A DNA stretch of 64,000 nucleotides. Source: Amblyornis subalaris (taxonomy: Eukaryota; Chordata; Aves; Passeriformes; Ptilonorhynchidae). The stretch spans positions 12,863,316 through 12,927,315 of the forward strand of contig JACAXG010000008.1 in assembly GCA_018881555.1 (NCBI GenBank). Direction: 5' to 3'. The notes below the pieces were generated by a model. It saw nothing but the letters and a program-made list of their open reading frames with translations. It had not been told where the DNA came from and ran no database searches. Positions 27,001 through 40,453 of this stretch are shown here, piece after piece (position 1 is the first letter of the stretch; each line of letters begins with the position of its first letter). The position numbers and the translations under genes were made by a program.

Positions 27001-28645
27001 GTAGAAGTGAGATGNATCTGTTCCAGATTTTGCTTGGCTTCTTTGAATAGTCTCTCCTGGTATTTTAGGATATTTGGAGCTTAATAGGATATGATCTTAA
27101 TTTCTTTATGGTGGAAGGACACTAAGCAAAATTTGAGAAATTACTTACAGAAAATAAAGACAGCAGAAGATGTGTTTGGGGTTTGGACCTTTGAAGACCA
27201 GTGAGCTNTTTAAGTATTCGTGTGAAAATACAGCATTTGTGCTTAGATAATGTGCAAAGAACTGAGGGGAGAGATCTCCTTGTGATAGCTCAGTGTACCA
27301 AGAGATTTTTAGTCCTCAAAGCCCTACTAAAACGGTAAATACTTTNTTCATAGCAGCTTGGGATTTTCCAGAATTACTGAAGAGAAAACACGATAGTTTT
27401 CCAACAGTTTGACACAAGTTCTGCGTTCACGGAAGTGTNGTGGTTCCCGGGGCGATATTTGAGGATGTTCAGCCTTAGCAAAGGTGGTCAGTACAAGTGT
27501 CTGAGCTGCTCGAGAGCGGAAGGGCAGAACATACTCTGAACATCCCTGTTTATCTGAGTCCCAAGAGGAAGACCAAGAACGTTCTGTAATTCAGATATAT
27601 TTTAATTTTGAGCAAACACTTTGTATCTTAGTGCTGGCAGTGCTAGAGGCACTTCTGAACATGCGCAGAAAGGAAGTGATGGACACGTGCAGTTCCTTCC
27701 ACTGTTGCAAGGAATTTTTCATGTAAATGTTTTATTCTGAGTACCTATACTTTAAAATTACAACTAAACCTCTGAGAGAATTACTTTTTAAATATCCCAC
27801 CTTTCACCCATGAGAATATTCAGGGTTTTTTTTGGTTTAAATTTGAGTTTCTCAGATTCTGAAGTCACAGGTCTTCGAATAGTGAGAGAAGCCCATAATT
27901 TTATTTGTATAAGTTGTGCTACCTGGAAAATAATTTGCCTACTCTATGCAATTATTGCTGTGTCTGAGTAGTTCTTCCTCTGTTCTTTAGGCCTTTCCCT
28001 GAGGAAGTGTCTCTTCTCACTCAAGCTTGAAAGTTCTGGTCTACTGTTACCTCAATCTATATTTAGTGATTGAACTAATCTAATACTAGAAGTACAGAGT
28101 CTGCTTTTTCTTCAGCTGGTATCTGTAGACAAAGTAAACGTTTACAATTTAAATGGGTATAGATAAGTGATAATTAACTGTCAAATATGGATATAAACAT
28201 CTATATTTAGATGTTGGTAATTGAGTATAACCATGTTTAAACACTGTGCCTAGAACATTTGGTGNTTGACTATCTAGCTATCAGGAAAAACCTACCTCAT
28301 GAATAAGGCTGGAGAGTGCCGAGTAATTTAAGGTAAAAATAATTAATGTCAATTGTAATTATTGAAAAAAACCTAACACAGCAGTCAACCCCCCCGAAAT
28401 ACATAAACAAAACAGCAATGTGCCAAATGTTATCTTCAATTCTAACTTTTAAAGTATCATTTATTGTGAATAAATAATTGCAAACTAATTGTTAACAACC
28501 AGATAAGCTGTAATAATTGAGCTGAATTTCCAAGAACTGCTTTTGAAAGNTATTCTAACAGAAATCTTGTAGTGTTGCTATTGCTCAAAAAATGAGATAA
28601 AGATACTGAGATTCAGTTCTTCCTATAGATNGGAAAGAGAACCAA

Positions 28646-28714
28646 CAAGTAAAATCAAGTAAATTTTGTAATTTAATAAAAAATTAAGTAAAATTAAGTA
28701 AAATTTTGAATCAT
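28646..28714 (+). repeat. A/T-rich imperfect tandem repeat
   Basis: Repeated AAGTAAAAT / AAATTAAGTA units are visible, with AAATTAAGTA occurring twice in direct succession at 28681-28700. This is low-complexity AT sequence, probably slippage. Confidence 0.7.
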
Positions 28715-31700
28715 ATTCCATTCTGTTTTCTGAGCTAGAAAACTCTCGTTAACTTGACCATTTCTCATTTTGTGAAACAGTCATTGATTAATTCAAAAGA
28801 ACCCCATAAAATGGTNCTTATTCTGTATATAGGGATTGTTCTGTATGCATACATCTGCAGATGGGGAGAACATCAGGGTGTAGCAGAAGAACTAAAGGGG
28901 GGCCCTCAGGGTGGCCCATTTCTCCCGGTGCACCACAGAAGTCCTACAAGCTTTTCTGTGGTAAGTTTGCTCCAGTGAATGAATTATTTGTCAGTCACAG
29001 TCGTATTTATGTTTGTGGTCACAAGCTAACAATTTGTGCATGTATCTGGACATATTTTGTTTTCTTAATTTTTCAATTAAATTTGCTTTATCATTATATT
29101 TTAATTTCTNGGTTTACCTTTTATTTTAAGGGGTTGGATAATGATGTGAGCTACAAATCAATTTTTCCTTTTCCTGTCTTGCAGATATTTAACATCTGGT
29201 AGGAAATGCATTGCATAGGAGGAAGGTCAGAAAAAGAAATTGATGATCCCAACTTGAAAGATGAAATTGAGGCAGGTAATGATGCAGTTCCTTGGCTCAT
29301 AATTCTGTCTATTTGATATGAGGCCTTATATAGTAGCTGCTTCTTAGAATGCTGCATGATATAGATTAATGAAGTAAANTACAGAAGTAAAGTACCGAAT
29401 CGCAATCATTGTACCTAATTGCTCTGTAAAAGAAATTAATAAACCACCATTGTACCATTCTTTCTCTTAGATCACCCCTGTGATGAGATCATCCAGTGTA
29501 CCACCATTTTCCTCCTGGAAACATGAACAATAAGAGGATCAGAAGAAGCCTGTGAAAAGGATTACGCTGCACCCATTTTTTTCTATAAAAATATTTCCTT
29601 ATGTTGTAAACTGTTCTAAAGAAAATGCTGTCATCCAAATGCAATAAGACAAAGAGCTTACAATAAAAGTATATAAAACGTAGTTATTTTTAAGTATGTT
29701 TTTATTACAAGTGCAAAGAAACCTTGGCGTTAGGTTNTTCATAGCATAGCACACTTCCAAAACTGTGCTTGCAGAGAGAAGGGGTGTAGAGGACTTGAGC
29801 AGTGAAAGAGACAACTGCAAATAAGAGATCTAACTTTGAATGATGTTTCATGGTTGGCATGTTTGCTACTAAATGAAAATGTTACATCCATTTCCTTTTT
29901 ATTGCCTCTAAATACAGTAAGATCCTCGGAGTATCTTTTTTCATTGTTATGCTTAATAGACTTGTGTATGATTTAATCTGCAATGAGTTTGCTGCAGTGA
30001 TGTCACTGACTAGAATTACACTTGTGCCGATGTAAATATGGAATAAGTCAAACCATTGGTTCACAGAGACCTCCTGAGCACTGAAGTTCAGCCTTGAAAT
30101 CCAGTCTTCTGAATAATGGCACACGGCAATATCCACATAGAGAATGAATAATGCATGTAAAGGGAGCCTTTAGCATGCTGAGGTANTGACTATGGACCTG
30201 TTCCTGGAGACATTTCTGTTAGGTAGGAATTGATGCCAAGAATTTTTGACATTTGTGGGATAAGTCCATCAATTGGCAGGATATGTGAAGAAGTGATTTT
30301 GAAAATGGAGGCTATGTGGGAAGACGTAGGGGCCTGGAAAATCTGCCTGACTCTATTGTGAGAGTCCATGGAGAGCTGTAAATAACCAGATAGTATTTAA
30401 CCAAGAAGTAATGCAGTAAGTAAACTATGAAATAAATTGTTTCTGTAATATGTCAACAGAGTTATGTAGTTGGCAATTTTCCACCAGCTAAAATTTTATA
30501 CACTCTAGGTTTCAGTTTTTACTCTTCACAGTTTCTCTTTGCTTTGTAAAGTTAACCTACATCTTATAGTTTTTAACCCTCAAACTATTTAGAACTCTTT
30601 GTTTTGAATTATCTTGTGCCAAAATGTCTGTATTTATAAGCTTTATCTGGTGTCAGTAGCGCTTGGGTAATGGTTATTATCAGCCTACTGCTATATTTAA
30701 ATTAAGGAAAATATGTCAATTCATAGACTTGCTGGGTAACTTACTAGATTTTTTTTTGTCATTTAGTGACAATACGGTACATTCTGTACTTGTGGAGATC
30801 TTCTAAATGTAGATTAAGCAGCTAATTAAAACTATGGAACATATATGATGCCGTTTATACCTAGACTGAAGATCTGGCATGTTGGTGAGTACCATGTGCT
30901 TGAACCAGTGACAGATTCAGGCTCCCTAGTGATTTACAGAAGGCCTGGATCAAATTCCTCACAGGGATGTTTGGGAAGGCACAGAAAGTAAACTACTACA
31001 TTTGGAAAAATTGTTAGGACTGACCTTGTCTAAGCCTATAAAAATTAATAAGAGATATGAAATAAATGTGAAATTAAACCTTTCAGGCAGTATTGAGGTG
31101 AAGAATTGTTGCTCTGAAGTGTGAAGGGAGCATGGAAAGTAAAAGAATAATCAATGTGAGTTACAGAATCCCTAAAGAGAATTGTCAGGATTAACAGATG
31201 CCTAACTCCTAACAGAGAAGTATTAGAAGGAAAGTGTAAGAATTGATGGATGGATAAAACATAAATATATTTAAGCAAGGGGCCTTAGCTCATTGCAGCC
31301 TCAGTGCATAGAAATTTTCTGTTAACTTGATAATCAATAACTTAACAGCATTAATATTTATATCCTAATAACTGGGCTTAAGACTAAATGATGAAATAAA
31401 ATCAATCCTGTAAAATANAGTGGACTTTAAAGAGGAGACTTGGCAACAAACTATTGAGTGAAATTTTGTAGTTTTCACTTATTTAGCACTTTTTGCTTAC
31501 CTATTTCAGAGCTACATTATTAATATGTCTGTGAGATATATTTTGGAACTAATTTGTAAGTAAAAGGCAGAAAACCTACACATTTTCATTATGCTAATTT
31601 TGTCAACAGTATATAGACTGTGAAGTGTTAATGCATTTATTACGTGCTAAATAGAGATCAAGAATTTTTCAGATTTGATTGTCTCATTATGGCTAAGGAT

Positions 31701-34700
31701 TCTTAGCAACATATTGTGTTTTCTAAAGATAATTGCTCTTTTGAAGTGAAACTCTGCAAATCAAATCTCCATAGTAACACTGGGGATTCTTCTGCCAGCC
31801 TGTGCTGTTGCAAATTTCCTTGTCAAACTGAAGGTAGTTTCATGGTTGTATAAAACCAATCTTTTTCAATTATTTAGAATGTAGAAATATTATTGGTCAT
31901 TTTGCTTATAGTAGCATGTATTGTGTATCCTTTCTCATCTGCATTGCTGGTATTTTATGTTCTTGGCATTTGTGGGGGGTAAAAAGTGTTCTGAAGTGGA
32001 ATTTTAGCTAGTAGTTGTACTACAGAACATCTTTAGTGTAAGACAAACCTTGAAGAAACAGCTTATTGACTGAAATTGTTTTAATGAGTCTTTTAGCATG
32101 TCGAAAATTCTGTTTCTATTTTACATATCTCTGTTCACTAATGAGATAATTGACATTTGCCTGTCATAGAAAATCACAATCTAATTGAATGAAAATGGCA
32201 TAAAAATAATTGCTCTGGCTCAGAAGTATTTTCATAAATAACACGTTAGGAATGCTCATCCAACTCATCTGAACAAAAAGCCTGAATCAACTGTCATGTA
32301 AAGGTGTATACTGCTATTAATACTCCCCTGGGAAGCAGTGCAGTGTAACTCCTGTGCTGCTCAGAGGCTGCTCAGCTGAAGGGAGGCACTGACTGTGCTT
32401 TCCTGATCTCAGGAGGAGGCACCACTGTGGGTTCCTAAAACTCTGGGTCCCGATTACTGCTGGCACATAAGGTGTCCCCGATGGACTATCCATAAGGTGT
32501 CTGTCACTGTCCTGGTAAAGAAACAGTTCTTGAGGGGGACTCACAGGGTTGTGCAGTCGTTAGACTGGGCAGAGGATGTAGCTCCCTATGAAACACTGAA
32601 TGTGTGTTCCAACCTGCCTTCCCACCTTAAAAGAGAATAAATGTAATGGGTGGTCAAAATGCTGTGGGAATGACTTAGTGACAGGATGTACCTGGTTATA
32701 TATGGGAAATGTTTGTATTTTACTCATAAAATGGATGTGTGTTTGGTCATTTGATTAGTGATAAGCTGCAAGTTTTTCAGAAAAATGGTAGTGGCATGAA
32801 GCCTGGCATAACTGTGCAGTGAGCAGAAGGGACGAGGTTGTGGGCTGAATCAATTGTTCTGGTTTCCTACATATAGTGGGAAGTTTGCCACTTTGATGAT
32901 TAAAATTGTTCATTTTGTGGAATAAAAGGTGGTGTTGTGATGTCTATACTTAACAATGTATGAAATGTATACAGGTATATAGAGATCCATATAGGTGTGT
33001 ATTTCATAATGCTGCTAATCAATATGTGCACATTTTGCAAGGGGTCAGGAATGTGTAATTTATGGACATTTACTCTGAAAGTTCAAAACTACCCAAGTTG
33101 AGACTTGTAATGGCTGTAATCCCTCTGCTTTCTACATATTCTCCAGTGTCTGAACCAGAGCTTGAAAGAGTTTATGGCATCTTGTCTCTGCATCCCATAC
33201 TTGCCTTAGACTAAGTTAAGCTCTAACTTCAATGTACAGAAGAAAGGAAAAATGGTAAGGAAGAGAAAGCTCCTTCTAGGGTATGAATTGAGGTCCCTGC
33301 CTACCTCTGGGCTGGACAGGAGCATTACATTGTCCTATGCTCCACATAAAAGAGAAAATATCTTCTTCTGAAGTGTAGCCTGGGTAAGAGCAGAACAGAG
33401 CATTAAACCTTCTTCATAAAGATCTCTTGAGACAAAGTGTCGCTCTGAAAAGCCTCGAGCTGACTGTGCCGCTGTTTTGAAACAGAGGTGGCATAGAATG
33501 TTTAAAATAGCAGCAATTCCAGGCTTTTGAATTTGTAAAGATAGATATAGAAATCAGATAATCTCTATAGCACGTAATTTTTTCTCAGTATATTAAAGCA
33601 CTTTTATTTGCTGTAACTGTACCTGCTGCATTCAGGCTTTTTGGAATACTGGCTCCAAAAGTTATCAAAATAAAACAAACCCCATAGTTANAGTGAGGTA
33701 AGTTTAGTGCTTAAAAATGCAAAAAATGGAAAGCATAAATAACTGTGTTTTGTCATTGCTACCACAGCTTTAACAAGGTGGGATTTTTCCAAGTACATGT
33801 GGTAATATCTTCTGTACAGAATTTAGTATCCTACATCACCATGCAGTTTTTCTCCATTTGCCTATTTTCCAATCTCCTCTTGTGCAAACATCATCACGTG
33901 GATTCCCAAAGTTCGGAAAATTCTCCTTTAGGGTCTGTTTTTAGTCACAACAGATAAAAGAGGTAATTTCAGTGGAGATTCTTTTGATTTATATCTCTAG
34001 AGAAAACTAAGCATTTGGGTATTTATGATATCTGTGTTTGCAGTATTTATTTTAAGTACTGGTGCACAGGGAAGTAGTTTTGAAACTGTGCTTCGACCCT
34101 TGGGCTATAGGTATTGATGTCAGAGTACAGATACAGAAAAGATGCAGTTTCTGCACTGAGGGAGGAAGTGGTGTCTTGCTCCATATAATGCCCCGAGGTA
34201 AGGAAAAGGAATAAAATAAAGAATTTGTTTTCCCTTTATTAAAAAAAAAATAAATCTATAGTAGGAAGTGTTTTTAAGAGACAATATCAGACACTTTTCA
34301 CTCTGTCATAATTTTAACCAGATAAGGATCTGTAGTATCTTTTATGCAGTGATAAAATATGTTGGATTTTTTTTTTCTGATCATATTTTCAGTTAAGGGG
34401 TGAGTTTTTTTTGTTCTGATAAAAAGGGAAGGCTGAAAGAGGAAATTTGAACAGATGGGTTTGAGTTACCAAGCAACACTTAGTTTCCCAGGCAATGGAA
34501 CAAGAATTGGAGCAGGTGCTAAGTGGATTTTCTTCCTTTTTTATTTTTTTTAATTATTGTGAGCTGATGTATGAGCTTCGGTGTAACAGACTCTTGACAA
34601 ACTTCATAGAATGATAAATATTCAGTTNGGTGTTGATAACTATACCTGCAGGTTGTTTCCTATGTGACTTGAACAGCTCTTTTCTGTAGTTGTGATAGCA

Positions 34701-35574
34701 CAGTCTATAGAACAAGGCTGTTGTAGAGGACATTGGTGTTTGCTTCCTCCAGTACTCTCATATACAATCAACTCTTTTTCTGATTTTAATATATGCCTGT
34801 GATACTGGGTTCAGGCTCTTCTGCAGAATATAAGTTTCAGAGTGAAATGAGTGTTCTGCATTCTGAAATGTTTAGACATTACTCCCTACCTCTTCCCTGT
34901 TGAGACTGACTGACCTGGCAAGTCTCAGCTGACAGGTAGAGCTGCATTGAATTGGTGGGTGCCTTGAATTCAGTATCTGGCAGATCCAAAACCAGGATTT
35001 TCTTTTTTTTTTTTTAAGATCAGTTCAAAACAATTTCTCCTTTCTTTTTTTTAGTGGGGTTGTGCTGTGGTGAATTCTTTTGGCAAGCATGAAATTTAGT
35101 TTTAGGTTAAAGAGTATGATTCTTACCTTAAATTTAAGACTTTCAGCATCTGATTTTTTGTTATGGAAAATAAAAGCTATTTCAAATATTTTTTCCCATA
35201 CATTTTGTGTAAGACTTGGAAAAATTGTGGTTACTATAGACTTATAATGGTTTTTAAAGAGATCTGTTTCAATGCTGCTTACAAGCTTTCTTTAAAAATA
35301 GGCCAAACCAAAACACCCACCTGCCAAAGCACAACCAACACCCAAACTGTGTGAAAACTTGTCCATGTTTTATCTCTGTAGGTTAGTGNTCTCATGTCCC
35401 TGTCTGTCATTATTTGCATAACCTAACAGCTCTACAGAACACTTAGGAATGTAGGGATGAAATTTCTCTGAATATCTAGGAGAGATAATTTTACTAACTG
35501 AGAGCTTTGACATTCTGTTACATGACAATGTGATGGCTGTAAATTTTTATGTTGTAAAATAATATCTAATTTTT

Positions 35575-35893
35575 CACCTACCAGTATTTCCACCTCCTTT
35601 TCTGTAGGGCTGCTCTCAATCCTCTCATCCATCACCCAACCTGTTCTGATACTGGGGGTTGCCCCAACCCATGTTCAGGACTTTGCCCTTGGCCTTCCTG
35701 CACTTCACAAGGTTCCCAGGAGCACATTCCTCCAGCCTGTCACTGTGCCTCTGGCCCATCCATTCCCTCAGGAATACCAACTGCACTGCTCAGCCTGGTG
35801 CCATCTGCAAGCTTGCTGAGGGTGCACTCAATCCTGTTGATCAAGATGTTAAATAGTATTGGTCTCAGTATGGGCCCCTGAGGGACACCAGAA
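35575..35893 (-). mobile_element. CR1 LINE fragment with reverse transcriptase relic, antisense
   Basis: On the minus strand this segment reads a recognisable CR1 reverse transcriptase piece. GVPQG is followed by ILFNILIN and then [18 protein letters not shown]. The last string occupies the position of the catalytic FADD motif (here LADG), so the key aspartate pair is broken. On the + strand the block 'aagcttgctgagggtgcactc' and 'gcccctgagggacacc' are also typical. The copy is truncated on its 5' side at about 35893, and the remainder of the minus-strand frame (35894-36156) is not CR1. It cannot be active. Confidence 0.93.
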
Positions 35894-37251
35894 ACATCAT
35901 CACAAAACTTTATTTGCATTAAAAAAAAAACTTGCTGTACCACAGAGCCAAGGAACTTACACATTTGAAGTCGTATTAACTGTGATGTTTGCTGGCTTCG
36001 CTGATTAAGTTTAAATACTAAATAGCCTAAACCAGCAGTAATTTTAAATGTGTTTAAGTAAACCCCGCTCGTATTTAGAAAAGTATGTCCTGGAAATTTA
36101 GGGAACTGAAAATCAAAACCATAAATTATTTTAGTGAGTGATTTCACTGAGTCCATGTGAAGAGAAAAGGGACCATAAGGGATCCATGAAAAGGGGGGCT
36201 AGAATAGGTAATAACAAAGACATTATATCCATTAAATAGTAGATACACCTATGAAACTCTGCTTTTCAAAATTAAGGCAGTCCTGTGCTAATCAGTTTGA
36301 AGTGTTACTGTAAATTAGGAATGTGCATCACACAAGGAATGCCAGCACTCCCCTGGGCTGGCTCAGGCTGTTTGCAGTGATGCTCTGATCAAGGGTTGAT
36401 GTTTTATCAATGCTAAGTTTATAAAAAGATTTCTAGCAGAAAAGTGAACAGCATGTTTGAAGTTCTGTGCATGTTAACACCAGCTAACACATTCTTCAGT
36501 AGCCTTCGGAGATCTGTCCAGCAAGTGTGTGGAATATGTTGTACTTCTGGCTCTGAATTGTTGAGTGTGACTCTGGTTTTGGCAGTGCCATTTTGCTGCC
36601 ATCTAAGAAGTGACTTCTTAATTTAATAATTGAAAATGTTTTTTCTTCTGCATTCAGGCAGAAGTGGTGCAGACTAGAAATGAAACAAGTATTGCTGGGT
36701 GTGTGCATAGGTTGGAAGGTGGGGAAAGCTTTTCTGGAAGAGAACTCTTAGGTTTCAGCTTCTTTAAGAAAGGTATCAGGAGATTAGTTGTATGAATATG
36801 GGAAGAACTNTTGGAAAACTGTGTTCCTGTGCTCAGATGGACTGGCCTACAGAAATACCACAAGCTCTGTGTGTTGGCACTGCTGGTAACATCCTATCTC
36901 ACAGTACCGTCCGTGTTTAAGGGGTTTTGGTTTTTTATTATTTATGAAGAGTGGGGCTGGCACACAGCAGCACCTCTACTGTGTGTTCTGGATCTCAGGA
37001 TTCTATTTGGTAATCCTTTCTGGGACTGTACCCTTTTAAGCTTTGCCTGTGTGCTTTTGATGGCAGGAGCAAGGGAAGTCTATTTTTAGTTACACCCTAA
37101 GGTGGAATTCCATTATTACTCCGTGGTTAGTGTTACACTTATTGTAAAACTGATGTGATATTTCTTTCTTTTTCAACCTTATTAAAAAATGTCTTTGTGT
37201 GCTCAGGCTTCTAAATGGGAGGGAAGTAGTGGAAATAAGTCTTTAAAATTA

Positions 37252-37380
37252 TGGATTTGTTGGATAAGGATTTTTTAAACATTATGGATTACACAAAGGA
37301 TTTGTTACAATAAGGATTTTACATTATACCTATTTGAAGATGTAATTTTAATAAAAGATAGTCTTCTAAAAAAAAAAAAA
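37252..37380 (+). repeat. Diverged short duplication followed by AATAAA and A13
   Basis: The stretch 37252-37284 (GGATTTGTT...TAAGGATTTTTT...ACATTAT) is repeated imperfectly at 37299-37327. It is followed by AATAAA at 37350-37355 and a run of 13 A at 37368-37380. The order signal, ~12 nt, poly-A resembles the 3' end of a retroposed transcript. However, no parent gene is recognisable upstream and no target duplication is obvious. Confidence 0.4.
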
Positions 37381-40300
37381 TCCCCACACCCAAAACCAAA
37401 TGCCTAAAAATCTTGGTTTTATAACTCCCAACAATGTTTCATTCATGTGTCCTACTGTAAATTAGGTGACTCTTTTTAGTACAGCTGGGTTATTAATAAA
37501 TGTCTATGTAAACATTTAGTTAAAAAAAAATTGGCACATTTTTCCATGCCGTTTTAAATCTTTATATGCACTGCAAGGGGAAAGATTTTTAGCCAAGGTG
37601 TTTCTAGAGTATATTCGCTTTGCAGAAGTGTAAGCAGCAGTTGGAACTTCTGTTTTCTGATCCTAATTGACTACCTCTGAAAACAAATACATTGGCTTCC
37701 TTTACTTGCAGGCACTCAGGGGTTTTGTTATGGGTTCTTAAAGAAAATTAGGATGGTGAAAAGGGAGGAAACTGTTTATCATCAAATTTATTTCTCTGAA
37801 GATGTGTGAAGCAATAATTTTTCCCTCTTCCTAACTTTGGAGGACTGATTTTGGTAAGAGGAAAAGAGATTAATGATACTGTGCAAAAAAAGAAAAGATC
37901 CTCTACAAGTTTTATTTCTTCTACAAAGAAAAGAAATAGATTTTCAAGAATTCTGGTAAAAGTGGAGTTTCAGTAGCTCCTTTCAGGAAACATTCTGTGT
38001 GCTTTCAATTACAAAGTAAATTGTCCCACATGCATTTCAAGCTCCATACACAAATCGCATTTTCACTTGAACCTTTTTGCATGTGGTCTCTTGCCAGAGG
38101 ACACTTTTCCAGTGTCACAACANACATGGTTGCTTAAGGTGTTTTTGATACACAAGTCAGAGAAAAGCTGAGGTTCTGAATGCTCAGATTACGTTTCCTC
38201 TGTCATTAGGCATCTCGGTAAAACATCATGAGCCCCTCCTTTGCATGAATTCAGGAATAAATGGAAGTCTGATCATTGTGAAGAAGCATTTTGGCTAGCG
38301 ATTCAATATGGTGATTTTCATCTGCTGTAAAAACTCCTCGTTTCTCCCTCCTACCCTTCTTTACATCTCCAAGTTTTTTACTTTAGGCCAGGAGTGGTGT
38401 TAGAATTGTTGTTCAGGAGTAATACTGAGGCCAGTGAGGTTACTGCTGGAGTCGTCTGTGGTGATGGACTATTGACCTCTGTTTTACAGTTTGGTGGTGG
38501 TGCCTGATTAATGCAATTTCTTCCATATTCATCAAAACTCAAATCTTTTTTATTTAAAATGATAAATGGGGAGAGAATTAGGCATGCATCTGAGTATTTT
38601 GCTTAACTGTGAGAAACTTAATAAATTTAAATACACCTAATTTACAAAGAGATTCTCTGCAGAACTTCTGTAGCTATCAGTTCTTCGTATTTCCTGTAAT
38701 TTTTCATTTCATGTCCCCTTATTATCCACATTTTCATTTCTTAAAAACTATAACATTTGTTGGGATTTGACAATTTCTTTAACAGGTACTCACAGAGTTC
38801 AAATACCTATAGGTAGTGAGTTTTTAAAAGACAATCAATGCCAACATGATTATGGAATCCTTTCCAATAACAGGGCTTCTTTTTTCTGCACACTGCAGAC
38901 AGACATGGGAATTTTGTGTTGTCAGTTTATGGTTTCCAGAAAGATAAACAGTTTGATCAGGATTTCTTAAATCTAATTTCATTTAAATTACTATGAGACT
39001 ATTTTGGCTGAGGGTAGATGTGAAGAATTAGAAAACAGAAAAGAGCAGATAAGCCTGTATGTTAAGAATGATCAAATTCTATTTCACCAGAATGCTAGAA
39101 AAATGTAACATAGAGGAATTAATTCAGTGTTTCAATGGTATTTTTGGCTGAAGAAACATGACTGTTTAGACACTTCAGGTAAGTGGCTGTGCTTTTACTT
39201 AAATGATTGAAATATTAAAATACTGCTGATTTAAATTTTACAGTTCAGACAAGCTGATCCTGTAGAAGCACTACCAAGGCTTTCTTTTCCAGGAGAATGG
39301 AACCAGTGTGCTTTGAGGTGTTTGAGAGAACTAGCAGCTCCTATACCATTGCCTGCTGTGATTTACAGATTTGTACATTTTGCCTATGAATGCAAAAAGC
39401 TGGATTTACTGACACAATGGTTTCTCATGCCAGTTATGTTGTCTTCTTTAATAATTTGTGTTTCTTCTTCCAACGGTTATTTGATTCTGATGGTTCTATT
39501 CCTATAACGTCTTTATTTTCCAGGAATCTTGAATTTTGTGTTAATTTTTGAAAACCTTCTAGTGTATGGTTCCATTTTCCTTCTGTTCTTTAATCAGTAG
39601 AAGCACACCAGTTGAAATGCAGACACTCACTGACAGTTTCATACCATCTCTAAATTGCCTATTTTTCTGAAAAATTCCNTTCTAGCACTTTGTGTCATAT
39701 CATTTTAGGCAGTTTTATGTAAATAAAGGTAAACCCTTGAACTGCATTAACAGCATTGGTATAGCCTTTTATTTAAGAATTTCAGCTCAATACCAGTAAA
39801 TAATGACAAAATCTTGCAATATCTTTTTATTGATTTCTGAACAAAAGAGCAGAACTCATCTTCCACCAGTATTTTAGGATTATACAGTGTAATCTATCTC
39901 CTCTTTGGATTTTTTTTTGTGTTTAAATTAGTGGTAAAATTGTGTGCTGAGGTTACTTCTGAGGCCAATACAAGATGCTAACCTAATACTGTTGTAAGAG
40001 AAAGCAGTGGCCAAGTTTGGATTGAGAGTCATTTTAGTATAAAAGCAAAGACTATTAAAGTAAATTTAATGTGAAGATGATCTCATTACCTGTCGCTTTT
40101 TGTGTGGGTGTGNTAATCACCTTGACAGCTAACATCATCATGAAATATTAGGTGTGGGCATTTGGTTGCACAGAATTATAATTGATTCAGCATGTGCAAA
40201 GTTGTTACTCAGAATTACTGCTAATTGCAGATGTCATATAGGGGGATATAATGAAAGTTTAATATTTTATAAATGATTGCATCTCTGGAGAGATTTTTAG

Positions 40301-40436
40301 TATAGGCTTTGATCATTGCAGAGCTGATGATGCNAGTACTTTGTGGTGGAAATAAGTATCAAGAGTTCCATTCAATAAGGTTAAAAGAAACTATGAAACT
40401 ATCCCTGATAGTTTTTTTGGTTGGTTTTGTGTTGTG

Positions 40437-40453
40437 TTTTTTTTTTTTTTTTT
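40437..40453 (+). repeat. Poly-T tract (T17)
   Basis: An uninterrupted run of about 17 T within a longer T-rich stretch. It could be the antisense tail of an old retroposon or simple slippage. No adjacent element is recognisable. Confidence 0.8.

Noticed and set aside
32317..32640. A GC-richer block with two copies of CATAAGGTGTC, considered as a mobile element
   Set aside because: No family feature is recognisable, and the duplicated 11-mer alone is not enough.
36811..37089. A 92-codon frame with a hydrophobic stretch, considered as a small membrane protein
   Set aside because: The hydrophobicity follows from T-rich codons. There is no homology, promoter or splice support.
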